Of a DNA stretch of 39,897 bases, positions 10,559-21,691 are shown piece after piece. The stretch is taken from positions 1-39,897 of the forward strand of contig JBBQCD010000042.1 of the NCBI GenBank assembly GCA_038318385.1, in the 5' to 3' direction. The position numbers were made by a program, and so were the translations under genes. The DNA is from Schlegelella_A sp038318385 (GTDB taxonomy: Bacteria > Pseudomonadota > Gammaproteobacteria > Burkholderiales > Burkholderiaceae_C). The notes beneath the pieces are model-generated. The model saw nothing but the letters and a program-made list of their open reading frames with translations, did no database searches and was not told the DNA's origin. Every line of letters starts with the position of its first letter. Positions within the stretch are counted from its first letter, which is position 1.

Positions 10559-10933
10559 ATGACCTTCCAGTACACCAGCGATCACGAGTGGGTCGATCTC
10601 ACCGATCCGAAGAACGCCATCGTCGGCATCACCCAGCATGCCCAGGATGCCCTCGGCGACATCGTCTTCGTCGACCTGCCGAGCCTGGGCGCGCGCTTCA
10701 AGCGCGGCGATGTCGCCGGCGTCGTCGAGTCAGTGAAGGCCGCGGCCGACCTCTACATGCCCGTCGGCGGCGAGGTCGTCGCGGTGAACGAAGCGCTGCG
10801 CGCCGATCCCTCGCTGGCCAACACCGACCCCCAGAAGTCCGGCTGGTTCTTCAAGATCAGCCTCGCCGACGACGCCGATCTCGGCGAGCTGATGGACCAG
10901 GCCGCCTACGACGAGCTCGTCAAGAACGCCTGA
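10559..10933 (+). CDS. gcvH: Glycine cleavage system H protein (lipoyl carrier)
   Basis: GcvH carries the lipoyl arm that shuttles the aminomethyl group between the P, T and L proteins. The 124-residue length is typical. The lipoylation site is Lys60 in VVESVKAAADLYMPV, the canonical ESVKA context. The N-terminal YTSDHEWV and the C-terminal end SGWFFKISLADDADLGELMD are family hallmarks. ATG 10559 follows GAGGAG (10544-10549) by nine bases. It is followed by gcvP after only three bases. Lipoyl attachment needs LipB/LipA or LplA, which are not in this window. Confidence 0.97.
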   Translation: MTFQYTSDHEWVDLTDPKNAIVGITQHAQDALGDIVFVDLPSLGARFKRGDVAGVVESVKAAADLYMPVGGEVVAVNEALRADPSLANTDPQKSGWFFKISLADDADLGELMDQAAYDELVKNA

Positions 10934-10936
10934 TCC

Positions 10937-13891
<2,955 letters not shown>

Positions 13892-13968
13892 TCCACCGCG
13901 CCGCGCGACGGCCGCGCTGGAACGCGTTATGCATGCCCGCCGGACACCCTTGGCTCCGGAGATCGAGC

Positions 13969-14388
13969 ATGCTCGACACGACGACGACGAAGTTCTCGCA
14001 TGTGAAGGACGGGGACACCCCTTGGCGCGGCGCGGGGCTGCGCGACTTCTTCCGCTACCGCGACCTCGGCATCGAAGAGGCCACCGCGGGCCGCGTGATC
14101 GCCCAGCTCGTCAAGGCCGAGATGGCACCAGCGAAGGGCACTGGCTGGCACCGCCATGAGGCGGAGTTCCACATCGTGTTCATGATCAAGGGCTGGGCCC
14201 GCTTCATGTACGGCGACCAGGAGACCCTGGTCGAAGCCGGTGACTGCGTGCACCAGCGCCCGGGAATCGTCCACTACCTGTTCGACTACTCGGCCGACAT
14301 GGAGTATCTCGAGGTCGTCGGACCGGCGGACTTCACTTCGATCGACGCGCCCGCGCCCTGCGACGTGCCGGCGCCCAAGGGCTGGTAG
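13969..14388 (+). CDS. Small cupin-domain protein
   Basis: This 139-residue protein forms a single cupin barrel. Cupin motif 1 is GTGWHRHEAEFHIVFMIKG (two histidines, a glutamate and a third histidine available for metal binding), and motif 2 is GDCVHQRPGIVHYLFDYS, with the PG and the last metal-binding histidine. The substrate is unknown. It starts with ATG 13969, seven bases after GGAG, and lies 77 bases downstream of gcvP in the same direction, so it may be the fourth gene of the glycine operon. It converges on the glutathione S-transferase gene with a seven-base gap. The enzyme or sensor role cannot be chosen from the sequence. Confidence 0.85.
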   Translation: MLDTTTTKFSHVKDGDTPWRGAGLRDFFRYRDLGIEEATAGRVIAQLVKAEMAPAKGTGWHRHEAEFHIVFMIKGWARFMYGDQETLVEAGDCVHQRPGIVHYLFDYSADMEYLEVVGPADFTSIDAPAPCDVPAPKGW

Positions 14389-14395
14389 CAGCGCT

Positions 14396-15133
14396 TCAGA
14401 AATCCATCTCGAGCTCGTCGATGTCGTCCGGCTCGAGGCGGGCGGCGGCGGTCCACTCGATCATCTCCGGCATGGCCATGATCGCGCGGCAATAGACGAG
14501 GCTGGGGCGGTCCATCTTGACGTGGTAGGTCTGGAAGCGCGTCACCACCGGCGCGTACATCGCGTCGGCCATCCCGCGCTGCGCGCCGAACAGGAAGGGG
14601 CCGCCGTAGCTCGCCATGCATTCGGCCCAGATCGCGACGATCCGCTCGATGTCGCCCTCGGCCCGGGTCCAGACCTTGTGCCCGGGAAAGTCGCCCTTCA
14701 GGTTCATCGGCAGCGCCGAGCGCAGGCTCGCGAAGCCGGAGTGCATCTCGCCGCAGATCGCCCGGCAGTGCGCGCGCGCCGCCCGATCGGCCGGCAGCAG
14801 TCCGCTCGCCGGCATGACTTCCGCCAGGTATTCGCCGATGGCCAGGGTGTCCCAGACCTTGACGCCTTCATGGGTCAGGCAGGGCACGCGGATGCTCGGC
14901 GCCAGCAGCAGGATCTCCTGGCGGGCGTCGGCATCGTCGGGGGCGACCATGATCTCGTCGAACGCCAGACCGGCGAACCGGGCCATCAGCCAGCCGCGCA
15001 GCGACCACGACGAATAGTTCTTGCAGCTGAGCGTCAGGGCGCCGACGGCGCGCCGCGGTAACTTCGCGGTTGCACGCGCCTTGCTGCCGGTCGCGGCGGA
15101 TTTCGGTCTCTGGAGCGTGGCGGCGGGCGGCAT
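14396..15133 (-). CDS. Glutathione S-transferase family protein
   Basis: This is a cytosolic GST of the branch that has the motif NKNYSSWSLRPWL near its N-terminus, present here as LSCKNYSSWSLRGWLM. The serine of SSWS is the expected glutathione-activating residue. The thioredoxin-like domain (residues about 31-110) also shows PSIRVPCLTHEGVKVWDTLAIGEY (the cis-Pro VPCL and the ESLAI-like DTLAI), and an all-helical C-terminal domain follows. The length is 245 residues. About 30 basic residues precede the thioredoxin fold, and no closer start codon (ATG, GTG or TTG) exists in frame, so ATG 15133 is used despite lacking a Shine-Dalgarno. The substrate is unknown. It diverges from phaZ, with 88 bases between the starts. 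Confidence 0.87.
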   Translation of the reverse strand: MPPAATLQRPKSAATGSKARATAKLPRRAVGALTLSCKNYSSWSLRGWLMARFAGLAFDEIMVAPDDADARQEILLLAPSIRVPCLTHEGVKVWDTLAIGEYLAEVMPASGLLPADRAARAHCRAICGEMHSGFASLRSALPMNLKGDFPGHKVWTRAEGDIERIVAIWAECMASYGGPFLFGAQRGMADAMYAPVVTRFQTYHVKMDRPSLVYCRAIMAMPEMIEWTAAARLEPDDIDELEMDF

Positions 15134-15221
15134 CGGCTGAGCATTGCAAGGGATGTGCCAGTTCGCGGCCTTGGCCCGCAAGTTGCAATCGAACGGGGCA
15201 GACAACGCCGAAGGCTTCCCG

Positions 15222-16436
15222 ATGTACCAGGCGTACCAGGCGCATACCGATCTGATGTGGCCGCTGCGCACCCTCGCAAAACTGTCGCTGCCGATGCTGA
15301 TCGAGCCGCTGTACGGCGCGACGGCGCAGCAGGCGCGACGGCAGGCTGCGGCCGCCTGCCGCGTCCTGGAGCTGACCGAGGTTACGCACCGCCGGCCGCC
15401 GTGGCGGATCGCCAGCGTGATCGACGGCGATCGCGAGGTCGCCGTCACCGAGGAGGTGGTGCGGATCACCCCGTTCGCGACCCTGCGCCGCTTCCGCAAG
15501 CACGGCGTTACGGCGCAGCCCCGCGTCCTCATCGTCGCACCGATGTCCGGCCACTTCGCGACGTTGCTGCGCGACACCGTCCGGACGATGCTGAAGGATC
15601 ACGACGTCTACGTCACCGATTGGCACAACGTGCGCGACGCGCCGCTCGCCGCAGGCCGCTTCGGTCTCGACGAGTACACGGCGCACCTGATCGACTTCGT
15701 CGCGGCCATCGGACCCGGGGCGCACCTGGTGGCGATCTGCCAGCCGTGCGTCTCGGCGCTGGCGGCGGTCGCGCTGATGTCCGAAGACCAGCACCCCGCC
15801 ACGCCGCGAAGCCTCACGCTGATGGCCGGGCCGATCGACTGCCGCATCGCGCCGACGGAAGTCAACCGTCTGGCGAACGACAAGCCGATCGACTGGTTCG
15901 AGAAGAATCTGATCAGTCACGTGCCGCTGCGCCACGCCGGTGCCGGCCGGCGCGTCTATCCCGGGTTCATCCAGCTCTCGGCCTTCATGAGCATGAACCG
16001 GGAGCGACACGTCAATGCCTTCAAGGAGTACTTTGCGCACCTCGTCGCCGACGAGTTCGACAAGGCCGAAGCGACACGGACCTTCTACGAGGAATACCTG
16101 GCGGTGACCGACCTCGCGGCCGATTTCTACCTCGAGACCGTGCGCCTGGTGTTCCAGGAGTACGCGCTGCCGCGCGGCGAGCTGCGCCTGCTGGGTCGGC
16201 GCATCGATCCGGGGGCCATCCGACGCACCGCACTGCTGACGATCGAGGGGGAGCGCGACGACATCTGTTCGGTCGGACAGACGCTGGCCGCGCACGACCT
16301 GTGCACGAACCTGCGGCCGTGGATGCGCAGCCATCACGTGCAACCGAACGTCGGTCACTACGGGGTCTTCAGCGGCAAGCGCTGGCAGACCCAGATCTAT
16401 CCGGTCGTGCGCGACATCATTCACGTGTCGGAATGA
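15222..16436 (+). CDS. phaZ: Intracellular polyhydroxyalkanoate (PHB) depolymerase
   Basis: This enzyme degrades stored poly(3-hydroxybutyrate) granules inside the cell. It has 404 residues and begins MYQAYQAHTDLMWPLRTLA, the recognisable start of the Ralstonia PhaZ1 type. The alpha/beta-hydrolase fold uses a cysteine nucleophile: Cys176 in AICQPCVSALAAV replaces the serine of a lipase box. Asp346/347 in GERDDIC and His379 in NVGHYGVFSGKRW complete the likely triad. No signal peptide is present, in line with granule location. ATG 15222 is preferred over an earlier in-frame ATG because it gives the family start. No phaC, phaA, phaB or phasin gene is in the window. Confidence 0.93.
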   Translation: MYQAYQAHTDLMWPLRTLAKLSLPMLIEPLYGATAQQARRQAAAACRVLELTEVTHRRPPWRIASVIDGDREVAVTEEVVRITPFATLRRFRKHGVTAQPRVLIVAPMSGHFATLLRDTVRTMLKDHDVYVTDWHNVRDAPLAAGRFGLDEYTAHLIDFVAAIGPGAHLVAICQPCVSALAAVALMSEDQHPATPRSLTLMAGPIDCRIAPTEVNRLANDKPIDWFEKNLISHVPLRHAGAGRRVYPGFIQLSAFMSMNRERHVNAFKEYFAHLVADEFDKAEATRTFYEEYLAVTDLAADFYLETVRLVFQEYALPRGELRLLGRRIDPGAIRRTALLTIEGERDDICSVGQTLAAHDLCTNLRPWMRSHHVQPNVGHYGVFSGKRWQTQIYPVVRDIIHVSE

Positions 16437-16529
16437 CACCGCACCGCGACCCCGCCCGCGCCGCCGGCGTCTGGGCGCCGATCGCGCCGCCGGGATCGAA
16501 GGGCGTCCGGGCAAGGACCGGGTTTCGAC

Positions 16530-17780
16530 TCAGGCCGGTTCTGCGAGGCGCCTGTCCAGCACGTAGGCCCGGCTGCAGCACAGCGCCGCGACCAGCGCCG
16601 CGCCGCTGGCCGCCCAGAACACCGCCGCAAAGCCGTAGACCTGACTGAGCGCACCCCCGCCGACGCCGCCGATGACACCCGACAAGCCGTATCCCAGGAC
16701 CGTGTAGAGCGCCTGGCCACGACCACGCAGTCGTCCCGGGAAGTGGCGGTTGATGACCGCGATGCAGGCGGTGTGCTGGGCGGCGAACGTCAGCGCGTGC
16801 AGCGCTTGCGAAACCATCAGCACCCACGGTTGTCCGGCGAAGGCCGCGACCAGGCCGAAGCGCAGGATCGAGGCGAGGGCTGCGACGACCAGCCAGCCCT
16901 GCATCGGCAGGCGGCCGATCCAGGCACCCTGGAACCAGAACCAGACCACCTCGACGGCCACGCCGGCGGCCCAGATGAAGCCGACCGAGATGCGGCTGTA
17001 GCCGAGCGCGTTGAGGTAGAGCGAGAAGAACGCGTACAGCGCGGTGTGCGCCAGCACTGTGAAGAAGACGCCGGCGAAGAACCAGGCGACCACCGGCTGG
17101 CGGAGCACCGACAGCGCACCGGTCGCGTCGCTGCCGGTCTGGGCCGTCTCCGGCAGCACCTGCAGGCGCAATGCAGCCCACAGCAGCGCGCCGAGGAGCG
17201 CGATGACGAGCAGCGGAAAGACACGCACGCCAAATCCCTGGAGCACGAAGCCGCTGCCACTCACGGCCAGGATGAATCCCATCGATCCCCAGACCCGCAC
17301 CCGGCCATAGCGACGCGCGTCCAGCGCTTTGCCGCGGCTGACGAAGTGCGCCAGCGCGGCCTCGCTGATCGGGATGACGCCGGCGGTGCAGAGGAAGAGC
17401 GCGGCGGTGACGCCGGTGATCCAGGCGTAGGCCGGCGAGACGAGGAAACCGCACGCGCTCAGCAGCGAGAGCGCCACGGCAATCCGCAGCAGCAGGCCGC
17501 GTTGTCCGGTGTGGTCGGCGATCCAGCCCCAGGCGTAGGGACTCAGGACCCGGGTCGCGCTCTGCACCGAAGCGAGTACGCCGATCGCGAGGGTCGAATA
17601 ACCCAGGCTCTGGAACCACAGCGGCGCATAGGTGCCGAACAGGCCGGCGTAGGCGAAATAAGCGCACGAGACCGCGCCGAAGGCAAACAGGGTGCGCCGC
17701 GGGGGCGCGTCCGCGGGCGCGGCGCCGGTCAAGGCGCGCGGGCGGGGATCGGCGGTGTCGCCACACGCACGTCGCCGCAT
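16530..17780 (-). CDS. MFS transporter, MFS_1-like (HcaT/LacY-related) type
   Basis: This is a 12-helix inner-membrane transporter of 416 residues. Visible features are the first helix FAFGAVSCAYFAYAGLFG, the loop 2-3 signature around WGWIADHTGQRGLLLR (the usual GxLaDrxGrr motif), and a second-half repeat with SQALHALTFAAQHTACIAVI and FPGRLRGRGQALYTVLGYG. These fit the MFS_1-like group that includes HcaT and nucleoside/proton symporters. The substrate is not evident. The only usable start, ATG 17780, lies 52 bases inside the 3' end of aroC, so the genes overlap by 17 codons. It converges on phaZ with a 93-base gap in which I see only a weak five-base-pair hairpin. Confidence 0.85.
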   Translation of the reverse strand: MRRRACGDTADPRPRALTGAAPADAPPRRTLFAFGAVSCAYFAYAGLFGTYAPLWFQSLGYSTLAIGVLASVQSATRVLSPYAWGWIADHTGQRGLLLRIAVALSLLSACGFLVSPAYAWITGVTAALFLCTAGVIPISEAALAHFVSRGKALDARRYGRVRVWGSMGFILAVSGSGFVLQGFGVRVFPLLVIALLGALLWAALRLQVLPETAQTGSDATGALSVLRQPVVAWFFAGVFFTVLAHTALYAFFSLYLNALGYSRISVGFIWAAGVAVEVVWFWFQGAWIGRLPMQGWLVVAALASILRFGLVAAFAGQPWVLMVSQALHALTFAAQHTACIAVINRHFPGRLRGRGQALYTVLGYGLSGVIGGVGGGALSQVYGFAAVFWAASGAALVAALCCSRAYVLDRRLAEPA

Positions 17781-18829
17781 TGCGCGCGATGCCGCAGCGC
17801 ATGGTCCATCAGCACCAGGGCCAGCATCGCCTCGGCGATCGGCGTCGCGCGGATACCGACGCAGGGGTCGTGGCGGCCGAAGGTCTCGACCACCGTCGGC
17901 GCACCGGCGCGGTCGATCGAGCGTCGCGGGCTGCGGATCGAGCTCGTCGGCTTGACGGCGATGGAGACCGTGATGTCCTGCCCGGAAGAGATGCCGCCGA
18001 GCACGCCGCCGGCGTTGTTGCCGAGAAACCCTTCGGGCGTGAGCTCGTCGCCATGCGTCGTTCCACGCTGCGCCACCGAGGCGAAGCCGGCGCCGATCTC
18101 CACGCCCTTGACGGCATTGATGCCCATCATGGCGTGGGCGATCGCGGCATCGAGCTTGTCGAAGAGCGGCTCACCGAGTCCCGCGGGGACGTTGCGGGCG
18201 ACGACATCGATGCGGGCGCCGCAACTGTCGCCGGCCTTGCGCAGTTCGTCCATGTACGCCTCCAGCCGCGGGATGTCGGTGGCGTTGGCCGCGAAGAACG
18301 GATTGTTCGGCACATGCGCCATCGACTCGAAGGGAATCACGATGTCGCCGATCTGCGTCATGTGGCCTTCGAAGGTCGTGCCGTGCTGCTGCAGCAACCA
18401 CTTGCGCGCGACCGCGCCGGCGCCCACCATCGGCGCCGTCAGCCGCGCCGAGGCCCGGCCGCCGCCGCGTGGATCGCGCAGGCCGTACTTGTGCAGGTAG
18501 GTGTAGTCGGCATGCCCCGGCCGGAAGGTGTCGAGGATGTTGCCGTAGTCCTTGCTGCGCTGGTCGACGTTGCGGATCAGCAGGCAGATCGGCGTGCCAG
18601 TGGTGACGCCTTCGTAGACACCCGAGAGGATCTCGACGCTGTCGGGCTCGTTGCGCTGGGTCACGTGGCGCGAGGTCCCGGGGCGGCGCCGGTCGAGTTC
18701 GGGCTGGATGTCGGCCTCCGACAGCGCCATGCCGGGCGGACAACCGTCGATCACGCAGCCGATCGCCGGACCGTGGCTTTCGCCGAAGTTGGTGACCCGG
18801 AAGAGGAGGCCGAGGGTGCTGCCGGACAT
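17729..18829 (-). CDS. aroC: Chorismate synthase
   Basis: AroC converts 5-enolpyruvylshikimate-3-phosphate to chorismate, the last shared step of aromatic amino acid synthesis, using reduced FMN. The 366-residue protein has the three family signatures: GESHGPAIGCVIDGCPPG near the start, DPRGGGRASARLTAPMVGAG, and GRHDPCVGIRATPIAEAM near the end. The start is ATG 18829 (MSGSTLGLLFRVTNFG), which matches the family N-terminus; an earlier in-frame GTG at 18868 lies inside a terminator hairpin and is unlikely. Ribosome-binding sequence is weak. Downstream it overlaps an MFS gene by 52 bases, so the two are probably co-transcribed. Confidence 0.97.
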   Translation of the reverse strand: MSGSTLGLLFRVTNFGESHGPAIGCVIDGCPPGMALSEADIQPELDRRRPGTSRHVTQRNEPDSVEILSGVYEGVTTGTPICLLIRNVDQRSKDYGNILDTFRPGHADYTYLHKYGLRDPRGGGRASARLTAPMVGAGAVARKWLLQQHGTTFEGHMTQIGDIVIPFESMAHVPNNPFFAANATDIPRLEAYMDELRKAGDSCGARIDVVARNVPAGLGEPLFDKLDAAIAHAMMGINAVKGVEIGAGFASVAQRGTTHGDELTPEGFLGNNAGGVLGGISSGQDITVSIAVKPTSSIRSPRRSIDRAGAPTVVETFGRHDPCVGIRATPIAEAMLALVLMDHALRHRAQCGDVRVATPPIPARAP

Positions 18830-18856
18830 CGGGGGAAGGTTGGACGCGCGTCGTTC

Positions 18857-18884
18857 AAATGAAACCACCGCCCGAAGGCGGTGG
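18857..18884 (-). terminator. Intrinsic terminator after the CBS-pair gene
   Basis: On the minus strand an eight-base-pair stem CCACCGCC/GGCGGTGG (18884-18877 and 18872-18865) closes a TTCG loop and is followed by TTTCATTT. It lies about 29 bases after the CBS gene stop and 36 bases before the aroC start, separating the two units. Stem and tail resemble the carB hairpin at 1625-1649. Confidence 0.8.
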
Positions 18885-18912
18885 CTCCACGAGGAGATTC
18901 GATTCTAGACCG

Positions 18913-19386
18913 CTAGGCGGCGCGATCCGGCGAGGGCTGCTCGTCGCGATCCTCGACCGGCCAGTCGCGGATGTAGGCCTTGAGCATGCGGTTCTCGAAG
19001 TCCTGGCTGTCCACCACCGCCTTGGCGACGTCGTAGAAGGAGATCACCCCCATCAGCGTGCGCTGGGTGACGACCGGCATGTAGCGCGCGTGGCGCCCGA
19101 GCATCATCCGCCGCACCTCGTCGATCTCGGTGTCGGGCGTGCAGGTGAGCGGATGGTCGTCCATGACGCTCCTCACCAGCGACTCGCCGAGCGCGCCGCC
19201 GTTCTTCACGACCGCCTGGATGACCTCGCGGAAAGTCAGCATGCCGACCAGCTCGCCATGATCCATGACGACGAGTGAACCGATGTCCTGCGCGGACATC
19301 GTGTTGACGGCGTCCGCGAGCCGCTGTTCAGGCGCCACCGTGAACAGCGTGCCGCCCTTGACGCGGAGGATGTCGCTGACTTTCAT
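18913..19386 (-). CDS. Tandem CBS-domain protein
   Basis: The 157-residue protein consists almost entirely of a CBS pair (Bateman module). These modules usually bind adenosine nucleotides and regulate a partner, but the ligand and partner here are unknown. CBS1 spans residues about 3-65 (VAPEQRLADAVNTMSAQDIGSLVVM, split as VAPEQRLADAVNTM and DIGSLVVMDHGELVGMLTFRE), and CBS2 about 72-135 (MDDHPLTCTPDTEIDEVRRM, then ARYMPVVTQRTLMGVISFYDVAKAV read as YMPVV and LMGVISFYDV). A short charged tail, VEDRDEQPSPDRAA, ends it. ATG 19386 follows GGGAG at about seven bases. It diverges from the sulfhydrylase gene; stand-alone proteins of this type are common in betaproteobacteria. Confidence 0.88.
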   Translation of the reverse strand: MKVSDILRVKGGTLFTVAPEQRLADAVNTMSAQDIGSLVVMDHGELVGMLTFREVIQAVVKNGGALGESLVRSVMDDHPLTCTPDTEIDEVRRMMLGRHARYMPVVTQRTLMGVISFYDVAKAVVDSQDFENRMLKAYIRDWPVEDRDEQPSPDRAA

Positions 19387-19505
19387 GGGCGTCTCCCAGT
19401 GATGGATGCCGACCCAATATAGCCCACAATCCAGCGACGCAACACCTCCTTAGGCCCTTGCGCCGACCGACCCATCCGCTGCCTGCGCAGCTGTCCGGAG
19501 ACCTC
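19387..19505. promoter_or_regulatory. Divergent promoter region between the CBS-pair gene and metY
   Basis: This 119-base region holds no gene. The only AT-rich patch gives TATATT (19421-19416) on the minus strand, a good -10 for the CBS gene, with TGTTGC 17 bases upstream as a poor -35. For metY the clear element is GGAG (19497-19500), five bases before its ATG. No operator repeat is evident. Confidence 0.35.
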
Positions 19506-20816
19506 ATGCCCGGCCCATCCGATCCCGGTTTCGACACCCTCGCGCTGCACGCCGGCGCCGCGCCCGACCCGGCCACCGGCGCGCGCGCCGTACCGATCCA
19601 CCTGACGACCTCCTTCGTCTTCGAGAACAGCGAGCATGCGGCGTCGCTGTTCAACATGGAGCGCTCGGGACCCGTCTACAGCCGCATCTCGAACCCCACG
19701 AACGCGGTCTTCGAGGAGCGCGTGGCCGCGCTCGAAGGCGGCGTCGGCGCGATCGCAACGGCCAGCGGCCAGGCCGCGTTGCACCTGGCGATCAGCACCA
19801 TCGCCGGCGCCGGCACCCACATCGTCAGCTCGAGCGCGCTCTACGGCGGCTCCCACAACCTGTTGCACTACACGCTGGCGCGATTCGGCATCGCCACCAC
19901 GTTCGTCCGCCCCGGCGACCACGACGCCTGGCGCGCGGCGATCCGCCCGGAAACACGGCTGCTCTTCGGCGAGACCCTCGGCAACCCCGGTCTCGACGTC
20001 CTCGACATCCCGGCCGTCGCCTCGATCGCCCACGACCACGGCCTGCCGCTGCTGGTCGACTCGACCTTCACGACGCCGTGGTTGATGAAGCCATTCGACC
20101 ACGGCGCCGATCTCGTCTTTCATTCGGCGACCAAGTTCCTGTCCGGACACGGCACCGTGATCGGCGGCGTGCTGGTCGACAGCGGCGGCTTCGATTGGCA
20201 GGCCGCGTGCGATGCCTCGGGACGCTTCGCCGAACTCGCGCGACCCTACGACGGTTTCCACGGCATGGTCTTCACCGAGGAGTCGAGCGTCGGCGCCTTC
20301 CTGCTGCGGGCGCGCCGCGAAGGCCTGCGCGACTTCGGTGCCTGCATGAGCCCGCACACCGCCTGGCTGATCCTCCAGGGCATCGAGACGCTGCCGCTGC
20401 GGATGGCCCGCCACATGGAGAACACCCGCAAGGTGGTTGCGTTCCTGGCCGCACAGCCGATGGTCGAGAGCGTCGGCCATCCCGAACTCGAATCGCACCC
20501 TGACCACGCGCTGGCCCGGCGCCTGCTGCCACGCGGCGCTGGCTCGGTCTTCAGCTTCAACCTGCGCGGCTCGCGGGCGCAGGGCCGGGCGTTCATCGAG
20601 GCGCTGAAGATCTTCTCGCACCTCGCCAACGTCGGCGACTGCCGCTCGCTCGTCATCCATCCGGCGTCGACGACGCATTTCCGGATGGACGATGCGGCAC
20701 TCGCCCAGGCCGGCATCACGCCGGGCACGATCCGCCTGTCGATCGGCCTGGAAGACGCCGACGATCTCGTCGAGGATCTCAAGCGCGCCCTCGGCGTGGC
20801 GCAGAAGGCCGGCTGA
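19506..20816 (+). CDS. O-acetylhomoserine sulfhydrylase (MetY/MetZ-type, Cys/Met PLP enzyme)
   Basis: This PLP enzyme condenses an activated homoserine (most likely O-acetylhomoserine) with sulfide to give homocysteine for methionine. The protein has 436 residues. Family motifs are TLALHAGAAPDPATGARAVP, the YSRISNPTNAVFEERVAALE block (PLP phosphate and partner subunit contacts), LLVDSTFTTPWLMKPFDHG, and the PLP lysine Lys210 in HSATKFLSGHGTVIGG. The long insertion after the PLP lysine fits MetY better than cystathionine gamma-synthase, and the acyl preference cannot be proved from sequence. ATG 19506 follows GGAG by five bases. Its stop overlaps the start of the downstream hydrolase (TGATG). 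Confidence 0.9.
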   Translation: MPGPSDPGFDTLALHAGAAPDPATGARAVPIHLTTSFVFENSEHAASLFNMERSGPVYSRISNPTNAVFEERVAALEGGVGAIATASGQAALHLAISTIAGAGTHIVSSSALYGGSHNLLHYTLARFGIATTFVRPGDHDAWRAAIRPETRLLFGETLGNPGLDVLDIPAVASIAHDHGLPLLVDSTFTTPWLMKPFDHGADLVFHSATKFLSGHGTVIGGVLVDSGGFDWQAACDASGRFAELARPYDGFHGMVFTEESSVGAFLLRARREGLRDFGACMSPHTAWLILQGIETLPLRMARHMENTRKVVAFLAAQPMVESVGHPELESHPDHALARRLLPRGAGSVFSFNLRGSRAQGRAFIEALKIFSHLANVGDCRSLVIHPASTTHFRMDDAALAQAGITPGTIRLSIGLEDADDLVEDLKRALGVAQKAG

Positions 20817-21628
20817 TGGAGCTCCTCGTCGACACGCCCGAAGGCCGCCGGGTCGGCTATGCCTACACCGGCGGAAAACCCTTCGACCCCGGCCTGCCGG
20901 CAATCGTCTTCATCCACGGGGCGCTTCACGACCACAGCGTCTGGACGCTGCTGGCGCGCTGGTTCGCCAACCACGGCCATGCGGTGCTGGCCCTCGATCT
21001 CCCCGCCCACGGGCGCAGTGCGGGTCCGGCGCTGCGCAGCGTCGAGGACCTGGCGCGCTGGGTGCTGGCCGCGCTCGATGCGGCGGCAGTCGCCGAAGCG
21101 GTGCTCGTCGGCCACAGCATGGGCTCGCTGATCGCCCTGCAAGCCGCAGCGATGGCCCCGGCCCGCGTCAAACACCTCGCCCTGCTTGGGACGGCTGTGC
21201 CGATGCCCGTGGCGCCGGCGCTGCTGGAAACCGCAAGGACGGCGCCGTTGCAGGCGATCGACAGGGTCAACGTCTTCTCGCATTCGACCTTCGCGGCCAA
21301 GCCCGGCAATCCCGGCCCCGGCAGCTGGAGCCACGGCGGCAACCGCGCCTTGATGCGCCGGGTCCAGGCCGCGAGTCCCGAGCCCAACCTGTTCCTGGTC
21401 GATTTCGAGGTCTGCAACGCCTATGCAGGTGGGCTCGACGCAGCGCGCAAGGTGCGCTGCCCGGCCAGCCTGGTGCTCGGCGCGCGCGACCAGATGGCGG
21501 CGCCACGTCAGGCGGCGGAGGTGGCGGCGGCCCTGAATGCCCGCGTCACGACGGTACAGGCCGGCCACTCGATGATGACCGAGGCACCAGACGCGGTGCT
21601 GGCAGCGCTGCGCGGCTCACTCGGCTGA
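20816..21628 (+). CDS. Alpha/beta hydrolase coupled to the sulfhydrylase gene
   Basis: The 270-residue protein has a complete hydrolase triad: Ser in VGHSMGS (nucleophile elbow), Asp in LGARDQM and His in QAGHSMM. The oxyanion region is FIHGALHDHSVW. It is not homoserine acetyltransferase (MetX), which is longer (about 370 residues or more) and has a different nucleophile elbow. Its ATG shares a base with the metY stop (20814-20818, TGATG), so the two are translated together and a metabolic link is likely, but the substrate is unknown. It converges on the YihY gene; the 63-base gap shows no clear terminator. Confidence 0.85.
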   Translation: MELLVDTPEGRRVGYAYTGGKPFDPGLPAIVFIHGALHDHSVWTLLARWFANHGHAVLALDLPAHGRSAGPALRSVEDLARWVLAALDAAAVAEAVLVGHSMGSLIALQAAAMAPARVKHLALLGTAVPMPVAPALLETARTAPLQAIDRVNVFSHSTFAAKPGNPGPGSWSHGGNRALMRRVQAASPEPNLFLVDFEVCNAYAGGLDAARKVRCPASLVLGARDQMAAPRQAAEVAAALNARVTTVQAGHSMMTEAPDAVLAALRGSLG

Positions 21629-21691
21629 GGCCTCGCTCGATCGCCGGCGGCCCGGCCCGCAATCGCGCGCCGGGGACCGGTCCGGACGCGA

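Noticed and set aside
15134..15577. N-terminal extension of the glutathione S-transferase frame up to 15577
   Set aside because: The extra residues overlap phaZ on the other strand and show no family similarity; ATG 15133 is the last plausible start before the GST fold.
16437..16529. Terminator between phaZ and the MFS gene
   Set aside because: Only a five-base-pair GGCGC/GCGCC hairpin without a T tail is visible, which is expected by chance at this GC content.
18830..18868. Earlier GTG start for aroC
   Set aside because: It lies in the CBS gene terminator hairpin and would add 13 residues absent from chorismate synthases.
20816..21628. Homoserine O-acetyltransferase (MetX) for the hydrolase after metY
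   Set aside because: At 270 residues with a GHSMGS elbow it is too short and lacks MetX hallmarks.
21629..21691. Terminator between the alpha/beta hydrolase and the YihY gene
   Set aside because: The palindromic ACCGGT patch is too short and there is no T run on either strand.
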